Part shown: piece by piece, positions 1-6,056 of the stretch
Layout: the number at the start of each line of letters is the position of its first letter
Numbering within the stretch: position 1 is the first letter of the stretch
NCBI GenBank assembly: GCA_019314185.1
Contig: JAFCZU010000199.1
Coordinates: forward strand, 1 to 6,202
From: Deltaproteobacteria bacterium
Lineage (GTDB): Bacteria > Desulfobacterota > Desulfobacteria > Desulfobacterales > ETH-SRB1
DNA: 6,202 nt
Direction of reading: 5' to 3'
Program-made: the position numbers and the translations under genes
The notes under the pieces: model-generated
Database searches by the model: none
Seen by the model: the letters and a program-made list of their open reading frames with translations, nothing else
Told to the model about the DNA's origin: nothing

Positions 1-1
1 G

Positions 2-592
2 ATCATTTGCTGTTTAGTTGCAATCTTTAAAAGAAAATTTGTAATGTTTTCTTGTTTATGGCTTTTTCTCTGCGTGTTTTTTTTAGGTGAAGAAACGAGT
101 TGGTTTCAACGCTATTTAGATTTCTCTGTTCCTGCAGTAGAGAATATTAACAGTCAGTCGGAATTCAATATACATAATCTTAACATGATACAGGGAGGCC
201 AGCTTATTGATGAGCAAGGGCGCTTTCAAGTTAATTTCCAAAAAATATTTACTTCTCAGTCACTATTTACAATGGGACTGTTTGTCTATTTTTTAATACT
301 ACCTATAGCCTTTCTAAATGGTAATGCAAAGTCATTCATGGTAAGGATCGGATATCCGAATCCACCTACTTTATTTATTATAGCTATGTGGGCTACTATA
401 GCTTTATTATTTATTTTTGCATTATTCTCTAATTTACAAATCAAGAGTGCGTTAGCTGAAACACGAGAAATGCTGTATGCCTTTTTTATCTTTCTTTACG
501 TATTCACTTTTGTTGTGTCTGACAAAATAACTTTTTTCAAAATCTATTTTAAGTTTATGCGTAAGCTCTATGGGCAAAAGAGGATGTTTTGA
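2..592 (+). CDS. Small polytopic membrane protein of unknown function, 5' end outside the window (partial)
   Basis: The reading frame is open from the first complete codon to TGA at 590-592 (196 residues), so the gene probably starts upstream. The ATG at 44 has no convincing Shine-Dalgarno site and lies inside a hydrophobic stretch. Hydrophobic segments lie at about residues 1-9, 14-29, 88-105, 123-143 and 158-173, which indicates an inner-membrane protein with four or five helices in the visible part. Between the second and third helices is a polar loop with E30, E31, S33, W34, Q36 and then N50, Q52, E54, N56, H58, N59. From memory, this matches a signature (EE-x-SW-x-Q ... N-x-Q-x-E-x-N-x-HN) that recurs in uncharacterised bacterial membrane proteins. 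A short charged AETRE stretch (152-156) precedes the last helix, and the tail is basic. The protein is too short to be a Wzy polymerase or Wzx flippase. It is much more AT-rich than its neighbours (15 G+C in bases 241-300). I do not know its function. Confidence 0.75.
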   Translation: MICCLVAIFKRKFVMFSCLWLFLCVFFLGEETSWFQRYLDFSVPAVENINSQSEFNIHNLNMIQGGQLIDEQGRFQVNFQKIFTSQSLFTMGLFVYFLILPIAFLNGNAKSFMVRIGYPNPPTLFIIAMWATIALLFIFALFSNLQIKSALAETREMLYAFFIFLYVFTFVVSDKITFFKIYFKFMRKLYGQKRMF

Positions 593-693
593 AATTGCCG
601 AAGAGCTGGAGCGAGCGGTGCAATGATTCACAAATCTGTAAAAAAAGTGACAAAGTCCCCGACAAGTCGCTGAATTGATGATGAGGTAACTCG
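593..693. other. Intergenic gap with a short imperfect direct repeat
   Basis: This 101-base gap separates the AT-rich membrane-protein gene from the aminotransferase. No frame holds more than a short open stretch, and I see no tRNA, clear terminator or sigma-70 promoter. GACAAAGTC (649-657) and GACAAGTC (661-668) form an imperfect direct repeat separated by CCC, and each copy has GAC/GTC dyad ends. It could be an operator half-site pair or chance. GAGG at 683-686 is the probable ribosome-binding site of the next gene. Base composition changes at this gap, which suggests a recombination junction. Confidence 0.4.
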
Positions 694-1839
694 ATGAAAG
701 GATTTGAAAAACCGATATATGTTGCCAGACCATTTTTGCCGGCCTTAGATGATTTCAGCGAAGGTCTAAAGGAAATATGGGACAATCACTGGCTTACGAA
801 CAATGGCCCGGTTGTGCAACGATTTGGACGAGAATTATCCAATTACTTTGAGACTGACAATGTTTGCCTTTTTACAAATGGAACGTTGGCGCTGCAGATC
901 GGTCTCCAGGGAATGGGCATTGCGGGTGAGGTTATTACTACTCCATTTACCTTTGTAGCTACAACACACTCCTTGTTCTGGAACAAGATCAGGCCGGTGT
1001 TTGCCGACATCGAACCTGATTTCTATACTCTGGATCCGGAAAAAGTCGAGGCTGCTATAACGCCTTGGACTACCGCTATTTTAGCAGTCCATGTTTTCGG
1101 TTATCCTTGCAAGGTTAATGTTCTTGCTGATATTGCACGGAGGCACAATTTAAAACTGATTTATGATGCTGCCCATGCGTTTGGCGTGCGTGCAGGGAAC
1201 AAATCGATTGCTCATTTCGGTGATATGAGCATGTTCAGTTTCCATGCTACTAAGATGTACCATTCTATTGAAGGTGGAATGCTGACCTTCCAGGATTCGG
1301 GCATTAAAAACATTTTTGATTATCTGAAGAATTTCGGCTTCAAAAGTGAGGTGGAAGTGGTCATGCCTGGCACAAACGCCAAAATGAACGAATTTCAGGC
1401 CTTGATGGGTAGTATGGTATTAAAGCACATCGATGAAATTGTCGAAAAACGCAGACAAATCACTGCTATATACCGCGAAAAGCTTGAAGGTGTTTCTGGC
1501 ATTTATTTGAGGCCTGAACTGCCGAAAGACGTTTGCTACAATTATGCCTATATGCCTGTTGAGGTGGATGAAAAAGAGTTCGGCATGAGTAGAGACCGGT
1601 TTTACGAAAAATTGAAGGAATATAACATTTATTCAAGGCGGTATTTTTATCCATTAGTATGTGACTTTGCATGTTATAAGAGCGTTGCCGTCAAAGATCC
1701 TTTGACAGTAGCAAGAAAGGTGGCGGAGAGGATTTTGACGCTGCCGATTTATTATGATCTTGCCTTAGATGATGTACAAACTATTTGTGATATTATTATT
1801 GCGATTGGCTCAAAAGAAGCAGATGGCCAAATTTCCTAA
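694..1839 (+). CDS. DegT/DnrJ/EryC1/StrS-family nucleotide-sugar aminotransferase (PLP-dependent)
   Basis: This 381-residue protein has the usual length for the fold-type I sugar aminotransferases, which transfer an amino group (normally from glutamate) to a keto-sugar nucleotide in the cytoplasm. Family landmarks appear in order: LTNNGP (34-39); TNGTLAL (61-67), the PLP-phosphate loop; VHVFGYP (132-138); YDAAHAFG (157-164), with D158 expected to contact the PLP ring nitrogen; FSFHATK (181-187), with K187 as the Schiff-base lysine; EGG (193-195); NAKMNEFQALMG (228-239); and a C-terminal LPIYYDLALDDV stretch. All expected catalytic residues are present, so the enzyme should be active. The FHATK...EGG form resembles C4-aminotransferases such as VioA or WecE more than the FYP-K-N-LGA form I associate with C3 enzymes such as FdtB or QdtB, so a 4-amino-4,6-dideoxyhexose product is a reasonable inference. 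The exact substrate is not shown. The ATG has GAGG (683-686) seven bases upstream. Its dehydratase partner is not in the window. Confidence 0.96.
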   Translation: MKGFEKPIYVARPFLPALDDFSEGLKEIWDNHWLTNNGPVVQRFGRELSNYFETDNVCLFTNGTLALQIGLQGMGIAGEVITTPFTFVATTHSLFWNKIRPVFADIEPDFYTLDPEKVEAAITPWTTAILAVHVFGYPCKVNVLADIARRHNLKLIYDAAHAFGVRAGNKSIAHFGDMSMFSFHATKMYHSIEGGMLTFQDSGIKNIFDYLKNFGFKSEVEVVMPGTNAKMNEFQALMGSMVLKHIDEIVEKRRQITAIYREKLEGVSGIYLRPELPKDVCYNYAYMPVEVDEKEFGMSRDRFYEKLKEYNIYSRRYFYPLVCDFACYKSVAVKDPLTVARKVAERILTLPIYYDLALDDVQTICDIIIAIGSKEADGQIS

Positions 1840-1882
1840 TTTGCCGCAAGGTCTAAATTGATAAAAGCAAAGAAAAAATAGT

Positions 1883-1887
1883 AAGGA
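1883..1887 (+). promoter_or_regulatory. Ribosome-binding site fixing a GTG start
   Basis: AAGGA lies nine bases before the GTG at 1897. The GTG codon directly begins the first beta strand of the pyruvyltransferase fold (RILIMGQ), while the next in-frame ATG, at 1912, would cut that strand. The site therefore supports GTG as the true initiation codon. Confidence 0.7.
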
Positions 1888-1896
1888 CGATAAATT

Positions 1897-3234
1897 GTGC
1901 GCATACTTATAATGGGACAATGTACCCTTCACTGGGGGCGAATGGAATATGGGAATCTAGGCAATTATGCTATTATAGAACCCTTTGTACGAGAATTACA
2001 CCGAGTCTTTCCTGAAGCGGAGATTTGTACTACATTTCAGATGTCTGATGAGTTTTGTGATCGTGAGCGAGTAGTAAGACTTCCCATGGAATTGTATTAT
2101 GCTTGGAAACGCTCGGATTTTTGGAAGAGCGCATATGAAGTAATATCTGCTTGGATGCTGAAACATATCAAAGTTTGTCCAAAGAAAACGGCTTATATGA
2201 GGGAAATTATTGCCTCTGATTTGATTATTGATTTTAGTGGGGATATTTGGGGTGAAAATGCTTCTCTTGTAGGAAAGAATAGGTTCTTTATAGGTATCCT
2301 TAAAGATCTGACCGCTTATTGGATAGCAAGGCCTATTGTTATGCTGGCAGGTTCTCCAGGACCGTTTACAAAGAGGTGGGCTCGTGTTTTGGCAGCAATA
2401 ATGCTGAAGCGTTTTGACTTAGTCACTAATCGTGAGAGTATAAGTGTGGAATTGATGAAAAGAGATCATCTTCCTGTGGGCAATGTGCGTAGTTTGGCTT
2501 GTCCAGCCTTTCTTTTTGAAGCTCGTTCCGATGGTGACATGAAAGATATATATGCAAAAGAGAATCTCCTTGAGGATTCACAACCCACGGTGGGTTTTGT
2601 TCTTTGTGGTTGGAATATGCCAATTGGTCCTTTTGATCGTTCGCCGAGAGAAGATAGCGAGTTTCGAGTTTTTGCCGAAACGGTTGAATATATTGAAAAC
2701 AAACTTGGAGCGCGGGTATGTTTATTATCTCATAACAATGGATTCATCAAACCGCCCGATTTCAAGATGACAACTGGACGTGATCATGAAATTGTTCATC
2801 AACTGAAAAAAGTGTTAGATGATCGGGGCAAAACCAAAAATGTATTCACACTTAAAGGACTCTACGATTGTGGCCAAACCAAGGCTATTATCCGACAGTT
2901 TGACATCCTTGTGAGTGGACGTATTCATGGAGCGGTTTCTGGCCTGTCCCAAATGGTGCCTACCGTGATTATAGATTATGGTCATGAACCCAAAGCTCAT
3001 AAATTGCGAGGGTTCGCCGCGGTTGCGGAAATGTCGGAGTATGTTGCGGATCCAACGAATTTGGCTGATGTTCTCCAAAAAGTGCAACAGTGCTGGAGCA
3101 AGAGAGTGACTATACGCGAACATCTCAGTAAAAGGATCCCTGAAGTTCAGGGACTGGCGAGAGAGAATTTTAATTTATTACTTGGAGTACTGCACAAGAA
3201 AACCTCGATAGTTAATGGAATTGGGGGCAAATAG
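1897..3234 (+). CDS. Polysaccharide pyruvyltransferase-family protein (PF04230-like)
   Basis: The protein has 445 residues and starts at GTG. Members of this family typically transfer pyruvate from phosphoenolpyruvate onto a sugar of a surface polysaccharide, forming a ketal, although some members have other roles. The N-terminal Rossmann-like half opens with a hydrophobic strand (2-7) and GNLGNYAIIEPFVREL (19-34), the position of the family's N-x-G-D motif. Further landmarks are IIDFSGDIWG (110-119), VMLAGSPGPF (148-157), CPAF (202-205) and, in the C-terminal half, SGRIHGAVSGL (340-350) followed by VPTVIIDYGHEPKAHKL, which is the strongest family signature. The N-terminal motif reads GN where many members have GD, so either this is a divergent subfamily or its substrate differs. 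No signal peptide or membrane helix is evident, so it is probably cytosolic or peripheral. It lies 57 bases after the aminotransferase and one base before the WbqC gene. Acceptor sugar and ketal type cannot be told from sequence. Confidence 0.9.
   Translation: MRILIMGQCTLHWGRMEYGNLGNYAIIEPFVRELHRVFPEAEICTTFQMSDEFCDRERVVRLPMELYYAWKRSDFWKSAYEVISAWMLKHIKVCPKKTAYMREIIASDLIIDFSGDIWGENASLVGKNRFFIGILKDLTAYWIARPIVMLAGSPGPFTKRWARVLAAIMLKRFDLVTNRESISVELMKRDHLPVGNVRSLACPAFLFEARSDGDMKDIYAKENLLEDSQPTVGFVLCGWNMPIGPFDRSPREDSEFRVFAETVEYIENKLGARVCLLSHNNGFIKPPDFKMTTGRDHEIVHQLKKVLDDRGKTKNVFTLKGLYDCGQTKAIIRQFDILVSGRIHGAVSGLSQMVPTVIIDYGHEPKAHKLRGFAAVAEMSEYVADPTNLADVLQKVQQCWSKRVTIREHLSKRIPEVQGLARENFNLLLGVLHKKTSIVNGIGGK
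3223..3227 (+). promoter_or_regulatory. Ribosome-binding site of the WbqC-like gene, inside the previous gene
   Basis: GGGGG lies eight bases upstream of ATG 3236 and within the last codons of the pyruvyltransferase-family gene, whose TAG ends at 3234. The arrangement suggests translational coupling. It favours ATG 3236 over an in-frame ATG at 3215, which would add seven residues before the conserved KLAIMQPYFLPY start of the family. Confidence 0.65.
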
Positions 3235-3235
3235 T

Positions 3236-3937
3236 ATGAAGCTGGCGATCATGCAACCGTATTTTCTGCCGTACATTGGGTATTTTCAGTTATTGAATGC
3301 GGTTGACGAGTTTGTGGTTTATGACAACATAGAGTTTACAAAGCGTGGGTGGATTCAACGTAATCGCATCTTGGTGAACGGGGTTGACTCAATGTTTTCA
3401 TTACCACTAAAAAAGGCCTCGGATTATTTAGATGTGCGTGATCGTCAATTGTCGGATTCCTTTGGGCAGGAACGCATCAGAATTGTGCGAAGGATTGAAT
3501 CCGCTTATCGTAGATCTCCATATTTTACATCGGTTATGCCGGTAATTGAACGATGCTTCAACTATGAGAGCGCCAATTTGTTTGAATTCATTTACAATTC
3601 CTTGCTGGTCGTATGTGAGTATTTGGGCATAACTACAAGAATTACAATTTCATCAGGATTAGCTTCGAATCATAGTTTGAAAGGGGGGGACAAGGTTATC
3701 TCGATCTGTCAAGAGCTGACGGCGGACCATTACATTAATGCCATTAACGGTAAAGGTCTTTACAGGAAAGAAGCTTTTGCTAAAAGAGGAATTAATCTCT
3801 CTTTCATAAAATCAGAGCCTATTGTGTATCCTCAGTTTGATAACGAATTTGTGTCTTCGCTTTCGATTATTGATGTAATGATGTTTAACCGTGTCGGGAG
3901 AATTCACGAATACTTAGAATTATATAAGTTAGTTTAG
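3236..3937 (+). CDS. WbqC-family protein
   Basis: This 233-residue protein has the length and motif order of the WbqC-like family (PF08889), which is found in O-antigen and related gene clusters. It begins with LAIMQPYFLPYIGYFQL (3-19), the hallmark Q-P-x-x-x-P-x-x-G-Y-F motif. D24, YDNIEFTKRGWIQRNRI (29-45), a GGDKVISIC / DHYINAINGKGLY segment (150-176) and YPQFDNEF...LSIIDVMMFN (198-218) follow, all matching conserved blocks of the family. There is no signal peptide or membrane helix, so it should be cytosolic. The biochemical role is not established to my knowledge. Because family members occur beside amino-sugar genes, an acyl or aminoacyl transfer step onto an amino sugar has been a plausible guess, and the aminotransferase two genes upstream fits that. 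Only one base separates it from the pyruvyltransferase-family gene, so the two are co-translated and probably act in the same pathway. Confidence 0.93.
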   Translation: MKLAIMQPYFLPYIGYFQLLNAVDEFVVYDNIEFTKRGWIQRNRILVNGVDSMFSLPLKKASDYLDVRDRQLSDSFGQERIRIVRRIESAYRRSPYFTSVMPVIERCFNYESANLFEFIYNSLLVVCEYLGITTRITISSGLASNHSLKGGDKVISICQELTADHYINAINGKGLYRKEAFAKRGINLSFIKSEPIVYPQFDNEFVSSLSIIDVMMFNRVGRIHEYLELYKLV

Positions 3938-3939
3938 CC

Positions 3940-3975
3940 TTGATGTGGTAGACTTGCGTGCCTAACCCACCTAAC
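3940..3975. repeat. Degenerate palindrome / REP-like fragment with a 9-base direct repeat
   Basis: CCTAAC occurs at 3961-3966 and again at 3970-3975, giving a nine-base period. GTGGTAG (3945-3951) can pair imperfectly, with two unpaired bases, with CTAACCCAC (3962-3970) around a loop containing TTGCGTG. The CCTAACCCACC core resembles the arms of common dispersed palindromes of the GTAGGTTGGGTTA type that I recall from many bacterial genomes. This copy would be a decayed one. The resemblance is from memory and the pairing is weak. Confidence 0.35.
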
Positions 3976-3984
3976 ACTTATAAT
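3954..3984 (+). promoter_or_regulatory. Candidate sigma-70 promoter for the GNAT and flippase genes
   Basis: A perfect TATAAT box lies at 3979-3984, preceded by TTGCGT at 3954-3959 with a 19-base spacer, slightly longer than the ideal 17. Transcription would begin near 3991, about 26 bases before the GNAT start. The CCTAAC direct repeat lies between the two boxes and could be an operator. This would make the GNAT and flippase genes a second transcription unit, or add an internal promoter to one long operon. Confidence 0.4.
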
Positions 3985-4016
3985 GAGTAATGCTTCTTGC
4001 ATGAAGAATGGTATAT

Positions 4017-4490
4017 ATGAATATGAACGATATTAGTCTTGAGCGGCTTGACCGCAAGGAGTATTCAAAAACACGTCTTATGACCCTGATGACGGAATTG
4101 GACCAAATTTATATTCCGCCAATAAGTTCCATCACTGATATCGGAACTTATTGTGATAAATTGATTACATATGCGGAAGTGTTTATTATGAAGCAAAAAG
4201 AGGACGATTCTGGTTTTATAGCCGTTTACGCGAACGACCAAGAGCAACATTGCGCATTCATCAGTTCTATTGGAATTAAGCAAGCATTTCGAGAGCGTGG
4301 AATAGGCGTGTTGCTGATTAATAGAGCAGTTGAAGTGGCACGGAAACAGGGAATGCGACGAATTCGTCTTGAGGTTAACCGTCACAATGATGCTGCTTTG
4401 AGATTGTACCACAGATACGGCTTTTCTAAGATTGCTTGTTTCGTTCAAGACAAAGGAAAAGACTCCTTGATTTTGGAAAAGAAGATATGA
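4017..4490 (+). CDS. GNAT-family N-acetyltransferase
   Basis: The protein has 157 residues, the size of a single GNAT domain, which uses acetyl-CoA (or another acyl-CoA) to acylate an amine. From ATG 4017, the beta-4/alpha-3 motif A region includes ISSIGIKQAFRERGIGVLLI, with the CoA pyrophosphate-binding loop RERGIG at 92-97. Motif B follows as EVNRHNDAALRLYHRYGF (119-136), with the usual N, AL-LY and YGF residues. The protein ends shortly after, in KDSLILEKKI. ATGs at 4008 and 4023 are also in frame. The 4017 codon is preferred because GAAGA (4003-4007) lies nine bases upstream, but the signal is weak. In this locus a likely substrate is the amino sugar nucleotide made by the aminotransferase at 694-1839, by analogy with WecD, a GNAT enzyme that acetylates dTDP-Fuc4N. 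A RimI-like protein acetyltransferase cannot be excluded from motifs alone. Confidence 0.92.
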   Translation: MNMNDISLERLDRKEYSKTRLMTLMTELDQIYIPPISSITDIGTYCDKLITYAEVFIMKQKEDDSGFIAVYANDQEQHCAFISSIGIKQAFRERGIGVLLINRAVEVARKQGMRRIRLEVNRHNDAALRLYHRYGFSKIACFVQDKGKDSLILEKKI

Positions 4491-4595
4491 TTCTGTGCAA
4501 TTGTTGGAAGGCGATCGAGAAATGAGACGACAGCAATGCTGACGAATTCTAAATCGTGTCTTCAAGCCCTTTTGGGGCACGAGAGTTTTTGAAAT
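4491..4595. other. Intergenic gap before the flippase
   Basis: This 105-base spacer has no supported gene. It contains a short perfect dyad, CAGCAATGCTG (4531-4541), and a weak GCCC-TTTTG-GGGC hairpin (4566-4578) that is not directly followed by a T-run, so it is not a clear terminator. GAGAG (4581-4585), ten bases before ATG 4596, is the probable ribosome-binding site of the flippase. I see no good promoter. Confidence 0.4.
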
Positions 4596-6056
4596 ATGTC
4601 AGACGGATTAAAAAACAAAACATTGCACGCTCTTTTCTGGAGCTTTTTTGAACGCATTGGCCAGCAGGGGGTCCAGTTTATAATCTCAATTATTCTGGCC
4701 CGTCTGCTTCTGCCCGAGCAGTTTGGCCTGATCGCCATGCTGACGATCTTTATGGCAATTGCCCAGTCGTTTATCAACAGCGGGTTCGGCCAGGCACTGA
4801 TCCAAAAGCAAGACGCCACTCACATTGATGAATGCTCGATATTTTATTTCAATATCCTTGTGGGTTTTTTTGCGGCTGGCCTGCTGTGTTTAGCTGCCCC
4901 GTGGATAGCTGGTTTTTACAACCAGCCGCTGTTGGTGCCTCTGACATACGCGCTGTCTCTTAACCTGATCATTAATGCCTTTGGCTTGGTGCAGATTACT
5001 CTGCTCACCAAGCACATAGATTTCAAGACACAACTAAAAGTAAGTGTGATAGCCACTGTCATTTCTGGAACGATTGGCGTAACCATGGCTTTTAATGGCT
5101 TTGGTGTCTGGAGCCTGGTGGCACAATCTCTCAGCGGTAACCTTTTTCGCACTGCTTTGTTGTGGCTTTTCAACACCTGGCGACCATCGCTGGTTTTCAG
5201 TTTTGTTTCCTTGCGCGGTATGTTTGCTTTTGGTTCCAAGCTGTTATGCGCTAAACTGATCGCTACCATTTTCAACAACATATACTTGATCGTGATCGGA
5301 AAAATGTTCTCTGCTACGGACTTGGGATTTTACTCGCGCGCCAAAGGACTTCAACAACTGCCGGTAGACAATATTTCGGGCATAGTCAGCCGTGTTTCTT
5401 TCCCTGTGTTCTCGTCGGTGCAGGATGACAAACCCCGCCTGAAACGCGGCGTTCGCAAAGCGCTCTTGATGCTGGCGATGGTTAATTTTCCATTGATGAT
5501 CGGGCTGGCTGTCGTGGCAAGACCGCTGGTTATGGTGTTGCTCACCGAAAAATGGGCACCCTGTATTCCTTACTTGCAATTGCTTTGCGTGGTTGGAATT
5601 TTGTATCCAGTCCATGTAATCAATCTGAACGTCTTGACAGCCCAAGGACGTTCGGATCTTTTTTTTCGACTTGAAATCCTGAAAAAAATCCTGATCGTTA
5701 TTGCCATTTCAGTTACTTACCGTTGGGGTATTATCGCCATGATCTATGGGCAGATTGTCACATCCTGCCTTGGCTATTTTTTAAACGCCTACTACACGGG
5801 AAAGATGCTGGATTATCCAATAACCGAACAGATTCAGGATTTAATACCCAGCCTGGCGCTGGCCGGTATAATGGGATTAGGCGTCTATGCGCTTAAATAT
5901 GCACATATTGCCAATCAGTTAGCGTTGCTGTCTGCGCAAATCATGACAGGGATCGTGCTTTATGCCGTCCTTTGTTACATCTTCAGGATATCCTCTTTTA
6001 TGGATGTTATTGAGATGGTCAAGTCAAAGTTGCTCAACCTTCGATACGCCAATTAA
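4596..6056 (+). CDS. wzx: Wzx/WzxC-type polysaccharide flippase (MOP superfamily)
   Basis: This 486-residue integral membrane protein has about 12-14 hydrophobic segments, for example near residues 13-36, 43-63, 84-104, 113-135, 148-168, 171-192, 289-316, 324-345, 362-382, 383-400, 417-436 and 441-463. Such proteins translocate undecaprenyl-diphosphate-linked oligosaccharide units from the cytoplasmic to the periplasmic face of the inner membrane. Subfamily landmarks are ARLLLPEQFGLIAML (35-49), INSGFGQALIQKQD (60-73), GKMFSATDLGFYSRAKGLQ (235-253), FPVFSSVQDD (269-278), LTEKWAPCIPYLQLL (316-330) and GRSDLFFRLEILKK (351-364), all typical of the WzxC/TuaB (Polysacc_synt) group. The start has GAGAG ten bases upstream and the sequence begins at the expected N-terminal helix. 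The gene looks intact. It is markedly more GC-rich (32 G+C in bases 4681-4740) than the left end of the window, and it lies 105 bases after the GNAT gene. Its presence implies Wzx/Wzy-like assembly, although no Wzy is visible here. Confidence 0.95.
   Translation: MSDGLKNKTLHALFWSFFERIGQQGVQFIISIILARLLLPEQFGLIAMLTIFMAIAQSFINSGFGQALIQKQDATHIDECSIFYFNILVGFFAAGLLCLAAPWIAGFYNQPLLVPLTYALSLNLIINAFGLVQITLLTKHIDFKTQLKVSVIATVISGTIGVTMAFNGFGVWSLVAQSLSGNLFRTALLWLFNTWRPSLVFSFVSLRGMFAFGSKLLCAKLIATIFNNIYLIVIGKMFSATDLGFYSRAKGLQQLPVDNISGIVSRVSFPVFSSVQDDKPRLKRGVRKALLMLAMVNFPLMIGLAVVARPLVMVLLTEKWAPCIPYLQLLCVVGILYPVHVINLNVLTAQGRSDLFFRLEILKKILIVIAISVTYRWGIIAMIYGQIVTSCLGYFLNAYYTGKMLDYPITEQIQDLIPSLALAGIMGLGVYALKYAHIANQLALLSAQIMTGIVLYAVLCYIFRISSFMDVIEMVKSKLLNLRYAN

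Noticed and set aside
593..678. Short open stretches after the first gene (for example a frame reading EIAEELERAVQ) as a remnant of a frameshifted gene
   Set aside because: Each stretch is under 30 codons, none matches a family I know, and the first gene ends in a normal basic tail. There is no positive evidence for a frameshift.
1841..1896. Promoter between the aminotransferase and pyruvyltransferase-family genes
   Set aside because: TTGCCG and TTGATA occur, but no -10 box lies at a suitable distance. Read-through within an operon is simpler.
4065..4580. 171-codon minus-strand ORF opposite the GNAT gene
   Set aside because: It lies almost wholly opposite the well-supported GNAT gene. Its translation is low-complexity in Ser, Asn and His and has no family motif, so it is a shadow frame.
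4566..4590. GCCC-TTTTG-GGGC hairpin followed by TTTTT as a terminator between the GNAT and flippase genes
   Set aside because: The stem is only four base pairs and the T-run begins seven bases after it, across the likely ribosome-binding site. It is too weak for a rho-independent terminator.
4916..5281. 121-codon minus-strand ORF opposite the flippase
   Set aside because: It has no recognisable domain and lies inside a clearly coding region on the other strand.
5244..5645. 133-codon minus-strand ORF opposite the flippase
   Set aside because: It is fully antisense to conserved flippase segments and is rich in Gln, His and Arg, as expected for the reverse of a membrane-protein gene. No ribosome-binding site or motif is seen.
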